A stretch of DNA of 64,000 nucleotides, from the NCBI GenBank assembly GCA_025738555.1, contig JAOVFP010000005.1:5208001-5272000 (forward strand), read 5' to 3'. The position numbers were made by a program, and so were the translations under genes. Shown here piece after piece: positions 24,663-37,445 of this stretch; position 1 is the first letter of the stretch; each line of letters begins with the position of its first letter. The notes beneath the pieces are model-generated. The model did no database searches, was not told the origin of the DNA, and was given only the letters and a program-made list of their open reading frames with translations. Origin of the DNA: Cyathus striatus. Its lineage: Eukaryota > Basidiomycota > Agaricomycetes > Agaricales > Nidulariaceae.

Positions 24663-27600
24663 ATGTCTACAACCCTTCCCTTGTTCTGGGATCTTTCTGC
24701 TGCATCAAAACAAAAGCGTATCGACGCATCTGTGAAGCTCATAGGAGCCCTTGAACAATTTCAAGCCCAGTTTATTCCAAAACAGTCACAACCAACGTCA
24801 GGATCAGACGGTGAGGGTGAAGACGATGGTCCCTCCAGATCGGACGAACTCAACGCCCTCAATGCAACCGATGTGTCATATTCAATTCGACGCCTTATTC
24901 GAGGGTTAGCGAGTCCGAGAGAAAGTAGTCGTTTGGGTTTTGCGGTTGCATTAACAGAGGTGAGTTTATTTCTAGCATGATTCAATTCGCAGGACTCATT
25001 TCTGGCAAATCATGTCAGTTGCTATCTCGGATAAATACAATTACATGCGGACAGATTGTTACCCTTATTATGGACAGTACAAGACCTCAAGGCTCGATGA
25101 CTGGCCAGGAAGAACGTGATGTACTCTTCGCTCGATTGTTTGGGCTGATGTCTGTTATTCAATCTGGACTGGTTATACGAACTGGTTCACTTGATACCTC
25201 TGCATCTTCTGCAACCCTTATTTCGACCCTCTCCAGCTTCGAAGAGGTAATCATGCAGCTCCTTGTTGTTGGGGAGAAAAAATCCTGGCTACGAGAGAGT
25301 GCCTGGTTTGCTATCGGCCTTGCTATCGAGGCACTACATCAGTCAGAAGTTACTTGGAAAGACGATGCCATAAAACATACAATTGAGCTCCTCTTTAAAG
25401 AAAAGGATGTCTGGACAGCGGAAAAGATAGCTCTGATTGTCAAGCTTCAGAATTTTTTCCCTGAACTTGATTGGCGCAAGGTCTTGGTTCCCCCCTTCAA
25501 AAATCCTGACGTATTGAGCACTGCAAATCTTCAAATTCTTGCCCGCATCCTAAAGGTAAGAAAATATCCCCTTTCTATCAGCTTTTTCTCACACAAGCAG
25601 GATTCGATTGTCGACCTGGAAGAAGGTAGAGAACAGTCTAAGGTCTCTTCCGAAACCTGGAAACCACAACTACACTTTGTATGGGACATAATTTTGGACC
25701 AGCTACTCCCATCTCAAGACGCTTCTCGACCTGCAAAAGGCTCTTTCCAAGAATTCTTCCGAATAGTTGTGGATGAATCTTTGTTCTCGGCCACATCGTC
25801 ACCGCAACGCAAATACTGGGGCTTCCAAGTGTTCCAAAAAGCGCTGCAAAGAGCAAACAAAGACAGTATACCTATGCTTTTCACCAAAAATTTCATGCGT
25901 TCGTGGATTAATCACCTTTCAAATCGTGACCGATACCTGCACAAAATTGCACAACAAACGGTATGCAACAATCTGCGCCACAAACCACGCCACATTCATT
26001 CTAACTGGCTTTCTAGGCTACAGAAGTCAAAAATTTCATACTGAACAATCCTCGCCTGGGATTCACATTGATCCTGCAGCTAACTGGCGTCAATGGCAAT
26101 AAGCAGTTTGATAAGCTAACGAAGACGAAAATCGTCGAGTCGGTATTAACATCCTCGGATACTGAAGGCATCAAGAATTATATCAACTATTTGCTATCAC
26201 TGGTAGATGGGCCAGAAGGAACTGACAAGTAATTTTAATTCTGAATGTACATGCGTTGTTACTGAAGAGTTCTATAGATCTGATATTCAAGCTATTAGCT
26301 CACGGCGTTTATGGATTATAGATCAACTCGGAGCGTTAATTCGCAATAGTGGTGTACCAAAGGACGATGAATGGGTTAGCATGATTCTCGACTGGCTTGC
26401 AATTCATGGACTGTTTGCGATAAAAAAGAAGTCGTCCAAGAGCCCATATACGGCAGTAGGTTTGTTATCTCTCCACATACTTGTGTTCACATTATATAGT
26501 TGCATTCCGTCCCGAGTCCTGGTTTCTCCGAAGTTCTACAAGAGAGTTGCCGTACACGTCTTTTGAGCTGCCTTGCCGACCTCACCTCTCAAACAACAAA
26601 CTTAGTAGCAGGTTTGTGGATTATTACTATATTATAATACTTCTAACTCCTTCTGTAGGCGATAAGACCACTAAAATCGCAGCAGTTGCATCTGATGGCG
26701 AGTTCTGGATTTCAAAGTTTTGACAACTGTCGAACAACTGGAAAGTGACGCCAAACATCTCGCACTAATAATTGAAGTTGATGAGGGTGATCTTGTTCTG
26801 CGAAATAAAGCTCGAGAAGTTGCTTCTCGACTAAAGGATATTTCACCCGAGTATCAGGATGTTGCGAAGGGTATTACGCTTTTGATAAATGCAATGGTTT
26901 TGAAAGACTATTGTTTGGTGGAGGGTGATCAGGTTGATGACGATTCGCTGGAGGTTAGCATTTTTATGGTTTAGTTTTGAAAAGGTCGTTCATTTTGATT
27001 CGTTAGGCTGTTGTTGACGCTGCTGAGCGTATGTTCCCAAAGAAAAAGGGAAAGACGGGTCGAAGATCTACCACTGGCGATGACGAACACGAGCCCATCG
27101 ATGTGCTTGTAGATGTAATAATTGGCGTATTGGAGAAGTCTACAGCTTATATGCGAGTGGTCAGCAATCATGTGTTCTCCCTTCTGTCCAGTGCAGTACG
27201 AGAAACAACAGTTGACCTTATTACCTCTGTAAGCCTACCTATTTGATGGTGTACGATTATGATAACCAATGTCTCTGCAGCAACTGGAGCGCAGGGATCC
27301 CTCTGAACTCGTCGAAACGGATGAAGATGCCGATATGGATGGAGAGGAGATGGGGGATGAAGACGAATCAGATGAGAAAGAGTCATCGGAATCCGAATCA
27401 GACAACGAAGATCAATCTGCTGACGAAGGCGATGAGGAAGAAAATGTTGAACTTCGAAAGAAGATCGAAGAAGCCCTCCGGATCAATGGTATCGAGCCAG
27501 CAACAGGTGATACAGACGAATCAGAGGAAGAGCTTATGGACGATGACCAAATGCTAGCGATTGACGAGCAGCTTGCTGAAGTATTCCGCTCTAGAACGAA

Positions 27601-28737
27601 TGAAAATAAATCTAGTAAAAGTAAGTTGGTGTGTATCTGGCAGATTACGATGTTATTTACATTTCACAGACGTAGATGCGCAACGCGAGGCTACACATTT
27701 CAAAAATCGTGTCCTTGACCTCGTTGATACGTACTTGAAGAAACAGCCAACCAATCCCTTAGTAATCAGAATAATATTTCCCGTAGTGGAATTAATAGCT
27801 GGATCGAGTCAGGATGAGCGCCAGTTATCCGAGAAGGCTCAAGGAATTCTCAGATCCCGGATTGGTAAACCTAAAGATGTACCAAAAGCAGACTCAGAAC
27901 AAGTCCTGGAGATTCTAGAGAACTTACACGCCTTTGCTAGAAGGACCCATTCAGCTGAGCTACTCGGCATTATCAGCTTAAGCAGCCTTTACTTGGCGAA
28001 GATAATGGTCCAAATCAACGGTGGCGATTCTCTGGTCAACATCTACAAGCAAACGCTGGAGGACTTCATGACTCGCAAAAACTCTGGGCTTAATTCTTCA
28101 TTTTTCCATGACTTCTTCCGTCGCTTTGCCACGGTGGGTTGGCGGCTTCGAGATGATCTTTTGGTATTGTCTCAGAAAGCTGTTAATTCGTACCGGCAAT
28201 GTCAAGCATTCTACCTATTGGAAGCCCTTGTTTCACAGCTTCCCCTCATGGTACGTTACAAATCTCGTTGATGAGTGGTTATCTTACTTTTGCACGGCAG
28301 GGCGATCGTTCATCGGAAATTATTACGTTCATGCCTTCACTACAAGAAACGATACTGAAAGTACTACGCGGTGCTTGTGGAGATGAATCAACATTATCTG
28401 CGCAACAGGTCAAGGACTTATTCAAATTTGTCCTTCTTGCTGTAAGGCAAACCCAGCGAGCTTGTCTCCGGCAGAATCAACCAATGTCTGGAATATTACT
28501 GCCTGGGAAGGTTTATCGAATGCACTATCGGAATCGTCTCACTTGAAGGCTGCAACTTCGTTACAAAAGATGTGTTCCCAGGTTACACGATTATTGAAAT
28601 CTTCGTCTAACCAGACAAATACGGACGATCAAAATTCAAAAGGTAACAAGAAGCGCAAGGCTACGGAAACTGAGGTAGGAGATGCATCCGCAGAAGTGAA
28701 GAAAACGAAAAGGAAGAAAGTGAAAGGCGTTAAATAA
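24663..28737 (+). CDS. POL5: Pol5 / MYBBP1A-family rDNA transcription and ribosome-biogenesis factor
   Basis: Nucleolar HEAT-repeat protein (historically DNA polymerase V or phi) that supports rRNA synthesis and 60S assembly. Start MSTTLPLFWDLSAASKQKR at 24663. Family blocks: YSIRRLIRGLASPRESSRLG, FAVALTELL, ERDVLFARLFGLMSVIQSGL, LFTKNFMRSWINHLSNRDRY, FVLLAVRQTQR region near 28430. An acidic segment near 27330-27440 (rich in DED, ESESDNED) is followed by DDQMLAIDEQLAEVFRSR, a strong Pol5 signature. The C-terminus is Lys-rich (VKKTKRKKVKGVK), a nucleolar signal. About ten introns. Its stop is 31 bp from the MSH3 stop on the opposite strand. Confidence 0.88.
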
Positions 28738-28768
28738 GTTTTACATATACATCTTTAGTATATCCTGG

Positions 28769-31700
28769 TCATTTATTCATTATTGATTTTACAAGTGTGG
28801 AAAGCTCGTTCACAGCTGCATGGTTGAAAGTTGGGTCTAACAAGTACGCATTGACTAACTGTGTTGCTTTACGGATTCTATATATGAAAATTTACTATGT
28901 CTTCTGCGGAAAGGGTGTTGTAGGTACTTGCCTGTGCTTCTTTATTCGACCTTCCACCGAAGCCTGCATGTGTGTTGATTGTTCTGCAGCCACTGTAAGT
29001 AGCGGCTCAGGAAGTCCAGCTAACCTTCCACATTCAACTCCAAATGACTCTGGCGACCGTGAAGTTTAGATACACAGTAGCACCTTTCTGCGAAACGAGA
29101 AACATACCTGTAGCCATACCACTCGTAAGCTGGTACAGGAATATTATGCTTCTTGTACCATCTATCCTCGATTCAGATTGATATCCCATGTGAAGGTTTT
29201 CAATGCCAGAAGGGAATTTCGCTTGAAGACTAGATGCAACTAGCGGATAGTGCGTTATAAAGAGTGTTTTGCATTTAATGTTCTGCACTAAATGTCGAAG
29301 AACGGCGTCTGCAATTGCCATCTAAGCTGCGTTCAGTTCAGGTTTCAGTAATAATCAACAGTACATACTCCGTCGAATGTTGATGTTCCTCGGCCAAGTT
29401 CGTCAAGGATCACGAGACTTCTCTCTGTTGCTGCATGGACAATTTCGCTCGTTTCTGACATTTCAACCATGAACGTTGAGCGGCCTTTCGCCAAATCATC
29501 AGAAGCTATAGCAGTCGTTATAAGTAACTAGATAGCTTGTACTTTGGTATCTCACCTCCCATTCGGGTAAGAATGGAATCAAGGAGACCCATTTTCAGCG
29601 ACGTAGCTGGAACATAACTGCCTACTTGAGCCATAAGTGCTACTAGTGCAATCATTCTGACACATGAACTTTTGCTATGACTGCTGTTAGGCAAGAACTG
29701 CAACCAAGACAAAGATTTATTCACCCTCCCATGTTAGGACCAGTGATGATTTTGCAGCATGAGTTAACTCCACCTATATCGATGCTGTTGGGCACGAAAG
29801 GATCAGAGCGTAGTACCTCTATCATTGGATGCCTTCCATCTACGATTTCCAAAACTTGATCATCCACAAACTGTGGCCGTACGAAGTCCTCCTGAAGTGC
29901 TATATGAGCAAAACTAAACAAACAATCTGCGATAGCCAGCTTATTGACGACATCACGTAGCGATGTGTAATGACTGCTTATGATTTGCCTAAGAAATGCC
30001 TGATACCCAGCATTAGCTTCCGCCTGGAAAATTTGAGCATGTGGCAATCAGATGGGGGGAAGCCATTACCTGCAGGGTTTCTTTATGCCTAGCTCGCTCC
30101 TCGACAAGCTCAGAAATTTTAGGAGGTTGGTACCTCTCATACATTTTGGTCCTAGATATATTTCATTGACATAATTGAAAAGGGAACGATAGGAAGCAAC
30201 AAACTTAGAGTGAAGTATCCATTCTTCAGGGATAGGTCTCTTCTCGCTTTTCTTGACCTGAATGAGATACTAGAGCAACTGTTTAATAAATATCATCAGA
30301 GATTCATATCTCAACCTACCTCATCCCCTGCAACTTCGGTCCATTCGAGAGAATGTAGCTTGAGTAACTTTCTGACTTCGCATCATAAATGAGCAGTAAT
30401 GATATGAACAGGAAATACATACTTTTATTGAGTTCATTAGCAAGATCGGCTTCAACATGCTGAATAGCCTGGCATGATCATCAGAACTGTCTGCGTTGGT
30501 CCATACTGCGTTAAATCCTCACGAGTGTGGCATCGGAAATTTTAGGATACTTCTCCTCGTCAGTCCACATAACATCCTTTTTACCTTTCTCCGCCTCCTT
30601 TAAGTTAATGTCGCTTAAGATGTTTTCGATTGCTGGCTTCAACTTCGACAGCTTAGAGATAATTTCATTCAGTATATTAGACTGTATCCTGTCACTAGCG
30701 GGATCTGGGGTATCATCCAGCGCAATCGCAATCCTTTGGAATGCCCGAAGCATTACACAAAGTTCAGGAGGTGAACACTCAAGTTCTGTTCAGTTTGAAG
30801 TACTTAATAGGCACTGGAGTGGCTTACTTTCCCGTACAATATTCTCGAGAGTCCTTTCGTGAGATCTGGCAGACCCTTGAGTGTTTGACCCAGACAAGCT
30901 AGCCTCTCCGAGTTACTTTCAACAATTTCTTGTATGGCTTCCATTCTCTCTTCAAGAGCTCTAAGTAGTGCAGTAAGATGATATTGAGTAACGCATCTAA
31001 TCGTCGCATTGAATGTTCTACTAACCGTTTGTCGACGAGCGGCCGACCAATCCAACTCCTTAGTAACCTTGCGCCAAATTTTGTTTTTGTTTTATCCAAT
31101 ATCCACAACAAAGAGCCATAGACTGTGCAATCTGTTTGGTTGTTGTATATCTCGAGATTGGTTAGCGTATTAGCGGTGAGTAACATATGAGTTTTAGCCG
31201 AAAATTTGGTGAAGAATTCCGTTTCCAAGAAGGCATCTGCTACACCGAAAGCACCTAGGTACTTTATCGTTTGTGCGAGAGCAATTATCACCCGCTTAGG
31301 AAAGTCGGCAGCGGTCGCCAGGAGCGTCCCTGGAAAACGTCAGCAAAACGTGAATGTGCAAAGAATCTTGTGTAGTTACCCGCACGAAAGCTTTCAGATG
31401 CGACAGGATATTTCGACTTATCCGTATAAAATTTCGAAACTAATTGAAATGCGTCTGTATATGCCATTTCTTTAATGAAATGTTCGGTACGAAATTTGCT
31501 GCCACCTGGTGACGAGTCCCTTTCAATAGAAATTAGAAATAAGTAATCCAGATACATAGGCCCTTACTCTGCTATATGTGAAAGTATTTTCGACGTCGCA
31601 TCAGATAATCCCGATCGCGACAGCAGAATTTCGGTGGGTTTTATGTGGGCAAGCCGGGTCTACAAAAAGTCAGCACGTTAACTGACCAATTTATAAAGAC

Positions 31701-33044
31701 ATTCACTACCTCCAGCTCAATTCGCATAAGGGTGTCTGCCAGTCGCACATAAAAAGATACAATGCAAAGCAGAACATGAATTCCTCACCAGAGAAGTCAT
31801 CCCATACAACTTCGCCTGTGCTAGGAGTCACAGAAATAAATCCAATAGAAACATCCACGCCGCCTTCGCTTTTAGAATCTTCAATGATGCACATAAATGG
31901 TGGGGGTATATAACGTTCCGTATCGTCTACTGAATCAAGCTCATCTACAAATCTAAGGAGATTTTTGAATGCTGCATCACAGAGAAGAACCATGTTTCAG
32001 AATAAACGTACGTTGCTGCGGTATATAATTCAGAAACATTCCTTTCAAATAAAGCATTTTTATTACTGCCGACTTTCTTGAGTGCTGCAGTTTCCAGTTG
32101 TGCGACAATTCCGACTTTATACCCTTGTGCTAGTAATCTGAAGCACTCAGTAAGCATACATTTTATCAGAAATGCACTGGATACTTACTTTTTCAGATGG
32201 ACATTCCGTCGATGGATGGGTATTGATGCAACGAGAAAGTTGCGATCATTGAATGCAACCATACCAAGCTCTTTAGCTGCTATCTAAATGCTATAAAGGT
32301 AGCTGAAGTTTTCTTTTCAAACAAGAATTGAATAGTACCTTAGCATCTTCACCGAAGAACTTGTATTTGTATCCTACCTCCACCATAAGAACCGTTCCGG
32401 GGTTCTCTGCCTTAAGTTTCCGAATCTACTGCATTGTAAGCCATACGATGTTACTACATCATTGTGACATAACCTGCCTGTAGCTCTAAAGGAGTATATG
32501 ATTGACCGCTAGGTCCAATCTCAACTGGTGCCTTCGCCTTCTTGGCAACTTTTCGTTTCAAGCCAGCAGTACTCGAGAATAATTTACTCAATTGTTCCAC
32601 AGCACCTTCCTCTTCTTCGTCCTCCAATGAATAGCTTCCAGAATCAACCTCGGTCACGTCCTGTTCCGGTGTTTCAGAACTTTTGTCGATGAATCTATTG
32701 TTATCCTGTAAAAGCCGTTTCTTGAAGGCTTCATGTCGAAGTTTCCGTGCACGAAGTTCGTCGTCAGAGACCTGAGGGGACTCTGCACTATGTCCTGTAC
32801 TCTGCAAAGGGACAAACCGCCATTGGTTATTTAGGCTGGTAGATGAGCTCGAAAGACTACTTGAGGGCTCAGGACCTTCTTTGGGTAGGCTACTCCCTTT
32901 CGACTTCTTTTTCGAAGGCTGGTCGTCATCGCTCGATATTTCTATGGGCGAATCGCGTCGTCGTTTTCCTTTATCCGGAGACTGAGAAGGGCGGAAGAAT
33001 GAAGATATCGTGGCTTGTGATGTGCCATTTTTGTTTGCAGGCAT
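28769..33044 (-). CDS. MSH3: DNA mismatch repair protein Msh3
   Basis: MutS-beta subunit recognising insertion/deletion loops. Start at ATG 33044 ([10 protein letters not shown]); a PCNA-binding PIP box [10 protein letters not shown] lies at residues 10-19. A disordered Ser-rich region precedes the mismatch-binding domain ([25 protein letters not shown]-like [16 protein letters not shown]). Connector, lever and clamp domains follow ([35 protein letters not shown]). ATPase: [48 protein letters not shown]. The final exon is reached by a GC-AG intron (28931-28878) giving [16 protein letters not shown] and stop 28769. About twenty exons. Divergent from ATP12, 178 bp. Confidence 0.94.
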
Positions 33045-33149
33045 CAATTCTGCAAGGATGAAAAGAGTACGAAGTTGTGGGGAAGTCGAAATTCAGCACG
33101 CGTCGTGTAAGTGTTGAAGTGATTTGTGACGTAGAATTCACCAAATCGC

Positions 33150-33155
33150 CACGTG
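33150..33155. promoter_or_regulatory. CACGTG motif in MSH3-ATP12 divergent promoter
   Basis: E-box in context CGCCACGTGATGG, within the 178 bp between MSH3 and ATP12 starts. Confidence 0.4.
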
Positions 33156-33222
33156 ATGGCACTGGAAATTGGACGCGCTCCCGATGACAATGCTCTTCTC
33201 AACTTTTCCGTGTAGTACAAAA

Positions 33223-34348
33223 ATGCTCGCAAGGTTAGGTCTGAGACAGCACTTGTCCTTAGTATGCATAACAAGCAGTCCCGCAAATTTCACAAGGCTA
33301 ATACCAGGACGAGCGGTCCGATGGCAGTCAACAGTAGCTCATGACGGCCCTCCGGTTACTGAGACCAATCGTATGTGATGTTGTAGGAAGTCTTCTGGAT
33401 AGTCTTTGACATTCATTACAATTAGGTGCCGAGGCTACTATGAAGCGCTTTTGGAAAGACGTTGGCGTCGAACAACGCGAAAATAGCCTTGTGGTAACGC
33501 TGGACAAACGCGCCTTAAAAACACCGTCGGGACATACACTCTTACTCCCGACGAACAAGTCACTTGTCGCCACCCTAATTGCTGCCGAGTGGGATGGTCA
33601 AGATACTCTTTTAAAACCTCATGCCCTTCCTATGGTGCGCCTCGCATTCTCGTCCCTCGTAGCTCATATATATGGTTTACAGACATCAATTACTGCCCGA
33701 GCCATTGACGCTCTTAACGACGAGACGACGAGGGCGGAAGTCCGTGCTGCTTTAATCAAGTACCTAGATACAGATACGATATGGTAAGCTCCCCTTCTTC
33801 GGATATGTCATGTTTCTGAGGAAATAATAGCTTCTTCCAAGATGACCCACCGCAGCTTGTTGAACTGCAATCGGAGCACTGGGAACCACTCATGAACTGG
33901 GTTAAGACGGAGTTTGGCATCGACATAATGAAATCGGAGTCTATTCTTGCTTTCTCTCAACCGAAAGAAACGAAGGAGAGACTTGCTGAAGTTATGTCAT
34001 CGTTCGACCAATGGGAGATGGCAGGTACATACTAGCTATTTTCCTCCCTTTCACTTCGCACATATCTTACCGTTTTGCAGCTATGGAGCGCACTACCTAC
34101 GTGACAAAATCCTTCATCATCGCCCTGGCTCTTGTCAAAAAGCATATTACCGTAGAACAAGCGTCGTTGGCTGCACAAGTCGAAGTCAACAGTCAGATCG
34201 AACGATGGGGAGAAGTCGAAGACAGTGAGCATGCTTTATGTACTATTCAAGTGCTGAAATTTTTAACAACCGGATAGCACATGATGTTGATTATCACGAC
34301 ATACGAAGGCAGTTAGCAAGTGCCGCGTGTCTCTTATCTACTTCATAA
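33223..34348 (+). CDS. ATP12: F1-ATPase assembly chaperone Atp12
   Basis: Mitochondrial matrix chaperone for the F1 alpha subunit. Start MLARLGLRQHLSLV at 33223 begins an Arg/Ser-rich presequence (to about residue 35). The mature part shows RFWKDVGVEQRENSLVVTLD, KRALKTPSGHTLLLPT, LVATLIAAEWDGQ, then after an intron TSITARAIDALNDET, and IKYLDTDTIWF. The C-terminal portion has HWEPLMNWVKTEFGIDI, SFIIALALVKKHITVEQAS, QIERWGEVED, and the last intron (34225-34277) joins THDVDYHDIRRQLASAACL. Blocks and length match the family. Eight short exons; TAA at 34346-34348. Confidence 0.93.
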
Positions 34349-35396
34349 TTATGGTGCTGCGAGCGCACTATCCTCTGTGAACCTAGTCCCATCAGTTTCT
34401 CCGATATTAATGGATTGTTATTACCCATCATTGCAACACCTGGCCCTTCGTGATGAAAAGATTGAAGGTGCCTCCAGACATCAGTAGAGCATCAATCTTG
34501 ATGGTAAGTACGACTACCAGTCTGTGGCCACCGAATGATCTAAGTATTGCGTTATGTCGGAAGATATGTTCTCGTCTGGTCTTTTTGGCTGACCCGAGAC
34601 GCGGTGTCCTCTCCGATATGTAAGTAAGGGTGGATTACTGTAAGTACATCGTGACAAATGAAGGCGTCTTCAAAGCGTGTTGAATCAGGTGGCAACTGTG
34701 GCGAGAGCGGAGCAAAGTGTGGGGTATAAAGAATATCGAACCGGCGTTGAGAGGCAGATTGGTGACTAGTTCAGAAGTGGAAAACTCGGTCTGTGTCTAG
34801 CAGCTGGATGAGCAGCCAGCAGGTGATCCGTGGGTTGGTGGATGGGCGAGTTACCGAAAGATTGGTGGTCGAATGAGAAGGGAGTAGGAGAGGTAAAGAA
34901 CCAGTAGTGAGCGTGTCTGTGGTTGAACTCGAAAAGGAGGACGAGAGGAAGGAGATGGAACATCAGACTAATTAAACACTTGAGCAAGTGAGGATAGGGT
35001 AAGGCTCGCGGGAAGAAGGCTGAAGAAGCAGGGCACATGTCTGGAGAGAGGGTTGCCGACATTTATCCAGACGGAAGCCAGATCTGATGTTCCGATCGCG
35101 GGGAAAATATCTAAAGCGAGGTGAGACAAGGGGAAATTTGAGGGAATTGTCCGATCCCGTGTCAACGACGTGCTCTCATTGGCTGTCCCAAATATTTTTC
35201 CCTTTTTTTGGTCTTGTGCTCCGGCGGGGTAGCCGACCACCTTCCGGTTTTCGCTGTGCGGATCATTTTGTGCATTTACTTAAAGAGTCCTCAGCGCCTC
35301 AGCCAACCTCACTCTCGCTCAATCCAGTGATCTTCGATCCACTTATATAGCCAGACCCAACTCCACTCCTCCAAATCACTCCTGACACTCTCCACC
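34349..35396. other. Gene-free kilobase upstream of a small Ser/Pro-rich gene
   Basis: No convincing coding exon on either strand. The last 60 bp carry a TATATA (35344-35349) and pyrimidine-rich leader for the gene at 35397. The length suggests a regulated upstream region or an unrecognised transcript. Confidence 0.5.
35344..35349 (+). promoter_or_regulatory. TATA box for the gene at 35397
   Basis: TATATA in ACTTATATAGCC, 53 bp before ATG 35397, with a C/T-rich leader and strong start context CACCATGG. Confidence 0.55.
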
Positions 35397-35759
35397 ATGG
35401 TCCATTCTTCATTACTTGACTTCGACCCCTTTGCCGTCCACCCTTTCACGAATATCTCTGCTGTCGTCCCCCAGCCTTCTCAACAGATGCCCCATCCCAT
35501 CCCCATCCCTCCACACAAGCATTCATACTACCCCTCTTCGTCCCCCGGCTCGACCTCGTCGTCACCATCATCCGTCTCGACCCAGGGCTCGATCGTTTTA
35601 CATTCGCCCGCTCCTCGGAGACGCGCTCCAGATGCGCCCACCAGCCAGCCCATCTTCGTTCCCTATAGACGGGAAGCTTCATCGCCAGACCTGGTGTTCA
35701 AGAAAAAATCACCGTCGCAGAGTATCGCCAGTTATCCCTCGAGAACATCGAAAGCCTGA
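35397..35759 (+). CDS. Small Ser/Pro-rich protein, unknown
   Basis: Intronless 120-residue ORF with excellent start context (CCACCATGG) and a TATA box upstream, so it is probably real. Sequence begins MVHSSLLDFDPFAVHPFTN, then PHPIPIPPHKHSYYPSSSPG, a Ser run, GSIVLHSPAPRRRAPDAP, and a better-conserved-looking end PIFVPYRREASSPDLVFKKK. No signal peptide, no membrane span. The codon third positions are C/T-rich, unlike the surrounding AT-rich DNA, which fits good expression. Function unknown; similar small proteins seem common in Agaricomycetes. Confidence 0.65.
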   Translation: MVHSSLLDFDPFAVHPFTNISAVVPQPSQQMPHPIPIPPHKHSYYPSSSPGSTSSSPSSVSTQGSIVLHSPAPRRRAPDAPTSQPIFVPYRREASSPDLVFKKKSPSQSIASYPSRTSKA

Positions 35760-36496
35760 AAGCCTGATACCCATGCTGCATACCCTCCGATACCCATATG
35801 TATCATGTATGTGCCTCTTCGTCCCTGATCATCACAGCAGAACTGACTTTGGGGTCATCAAAGAATACCTGTTGTACACTATCTATAAAACATTGGTCAT
35901 CGTACCAAAAGCCCAAGGACCTAATGGATTCTGTTGTTTACGAATCAGACTGCATACTTACTGTGTGTACTGTACACTAGTACCAACCCGTGACGACTTG
36001 ATGACCATTGTATGCATTCATCATTGGAGTGGAATTGAGAAAAGTATCGCAAGAGAAGGCTCTGAATGGAGCTCTGTGGATAACTGGTGACAGAGAAGAA
36101 TCAGAAGACAAGTGAATTTCAGATGTTTCGTTATGGTCTGTCACGGGTTCATCAATACGCCACGCGAGAATCACGCGATTATCATAGTATCACCGTCAGT
36201 GTACACTGTAAGATCTCCGTCTAATACGACCGCTACCCTCAGTACTACCAGCTATCTTCTTCATTCTCTCTCTCACCCCTGTGGTTTCTAAGCTGAGGAG
36301 CACCATTATATATATCATGTGCCTATTCCTAACAGAAGATCATGGAACAGTTAAACCTTCTTCCCAGTAGAAACTCTTTCTGTGATTGCTGGCGCGGACG
36401 CATCGATTACTACAAAGTCCCATTCGAGTTTACTTCATCCTTCAGTGTTAGCAATCCCCACCTGGAGAGCTACTAATCTGATGCACATAGCGCGTC
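35760..36496. other. Intergenic, no gene seen
   Basis: Between the small Ser/Pro gene and NTAQ1. A possible 5' UTR intron for NTAQ1 is visible (GTGTTAGC at 36448 to CACATAG ending 36490); the upstream ATG near 36343 does not splice in frame. Confidence 0.4.
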
Positions 36497-37445
36497 ATGA
36501 TTCCTCCTGATTTCCCAGATAACAGCGTTTACACTCATTGCTGGTGTGAAGAAAATGTTTATCTGTTATGCCAGAAGTTTCTAGCTGATGACGGTATTGT
36601 GAAATCATGGGAACCCTTCGTGCTAGTCATATCGAACCACTCTAAAACGGTGCGCCCTGATCATAATTTCTTTCATGCTGCTTCCATTTGCTATGATAAA
36701 GGTAAATGCATAGGTAGCATTATGGAGTCAGAAAGCAGCCCGTGAAGAGGATCTTCCAGTAGTATGGGACTATCACGTACTTTTCGTCCTTCGAGCGAGA
36801 AAGCCATCGGACTACTCTTCCAATAGTGTCCATGTTACTAGTATAACAATCCCGGATCAAACAGGAGGTGATTGCTGGGTATATGACTTTGATAGCAGAT
36901 TGCCTATGCCTTGTCCTTGGGAAGGTCATGCTGCATATCAGATATGCCTGACATAACCACTGATGCAATTTTTAGACTATCTCTCAGCAACATTCCCAAT
37001 GACCCTGATGCCGCAGTACCAAAGGTGCGCTACAAGCAAACCGCCATGGAAATAGGGGTTGACGGACAGCCGCTCCTTTCCATCTCTAGTCTATTCAGAG
37101 TAATTCCGGGATCTACTTTTCTTGATTATTTCGCATCTGATCGTTCGCATATGGTAAGTGAAGAATTGCAGTCTACACTCAAGTGCGAAGAGTTGCCCAA
37201 CCGCGAGAGTTTTGCAGCTCATTGAAACAGCCGCGATCGAATCTCACGGTGAATCCTTAACGCAGCTATACCATTCACCACCACCTCCCTACGAACCCCT
37301 CTGTGGAAAGGCAGCAGCTGAACTTGGTGTATCGAATAATTTGATGGACAAATTCGTGTGCATGTCCGCATGCGAGGACTGTTATGGAGAGGCCTTCACT
37401 CTAGACGAGATTGTGTCGTTCTTTTGCACTGCAAAACTGTTATGA
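36497..37445 (+). CDS. NTAQ1: Protein N-terminal glutamine amidohydrolase (NTAQ1, WDYHV)
   Basis: Deamidates N-terminal Gln to Glu, the tertiary step of the Arg/N-degron route. Start MIPPDFPDNSVYTHCWCEEN: the nucleophile is the second Cys (Cys17, cf. CYCEEN in animals). An intron ending at GCATAG (36714) joins SNHSKT to VALWSQKAARE; then DLPVVWDYHVLFVLRAR gives the catalytic His in WDYHV, and CWVYDFDSRLPMPCPW the catalytic Asp. Later exons: DYLSATFPM, SLFRVIPGSTFLDYFASDRS, HM, YHSPPPPYEPLCGK, ending with a Cys-containing tail. Length (about 220) and order match. Five or six exons; the one before the PPPPY exon is least certain. Confidence 0.92.

Noticed and set aside
28797..29069. 90-codon plus-strand ORF after POL5
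   Set aside because: Antisense to the last two MSH3 exons and the GC-AG intron.
36343..36480. Alternative upstream start for NTAQ1
   Set aside because: The upstream ATG reading does not join the NTAQ1 frame through the visible intron; MIPPDFPDNSVYTHCW fits the family N-terminus.
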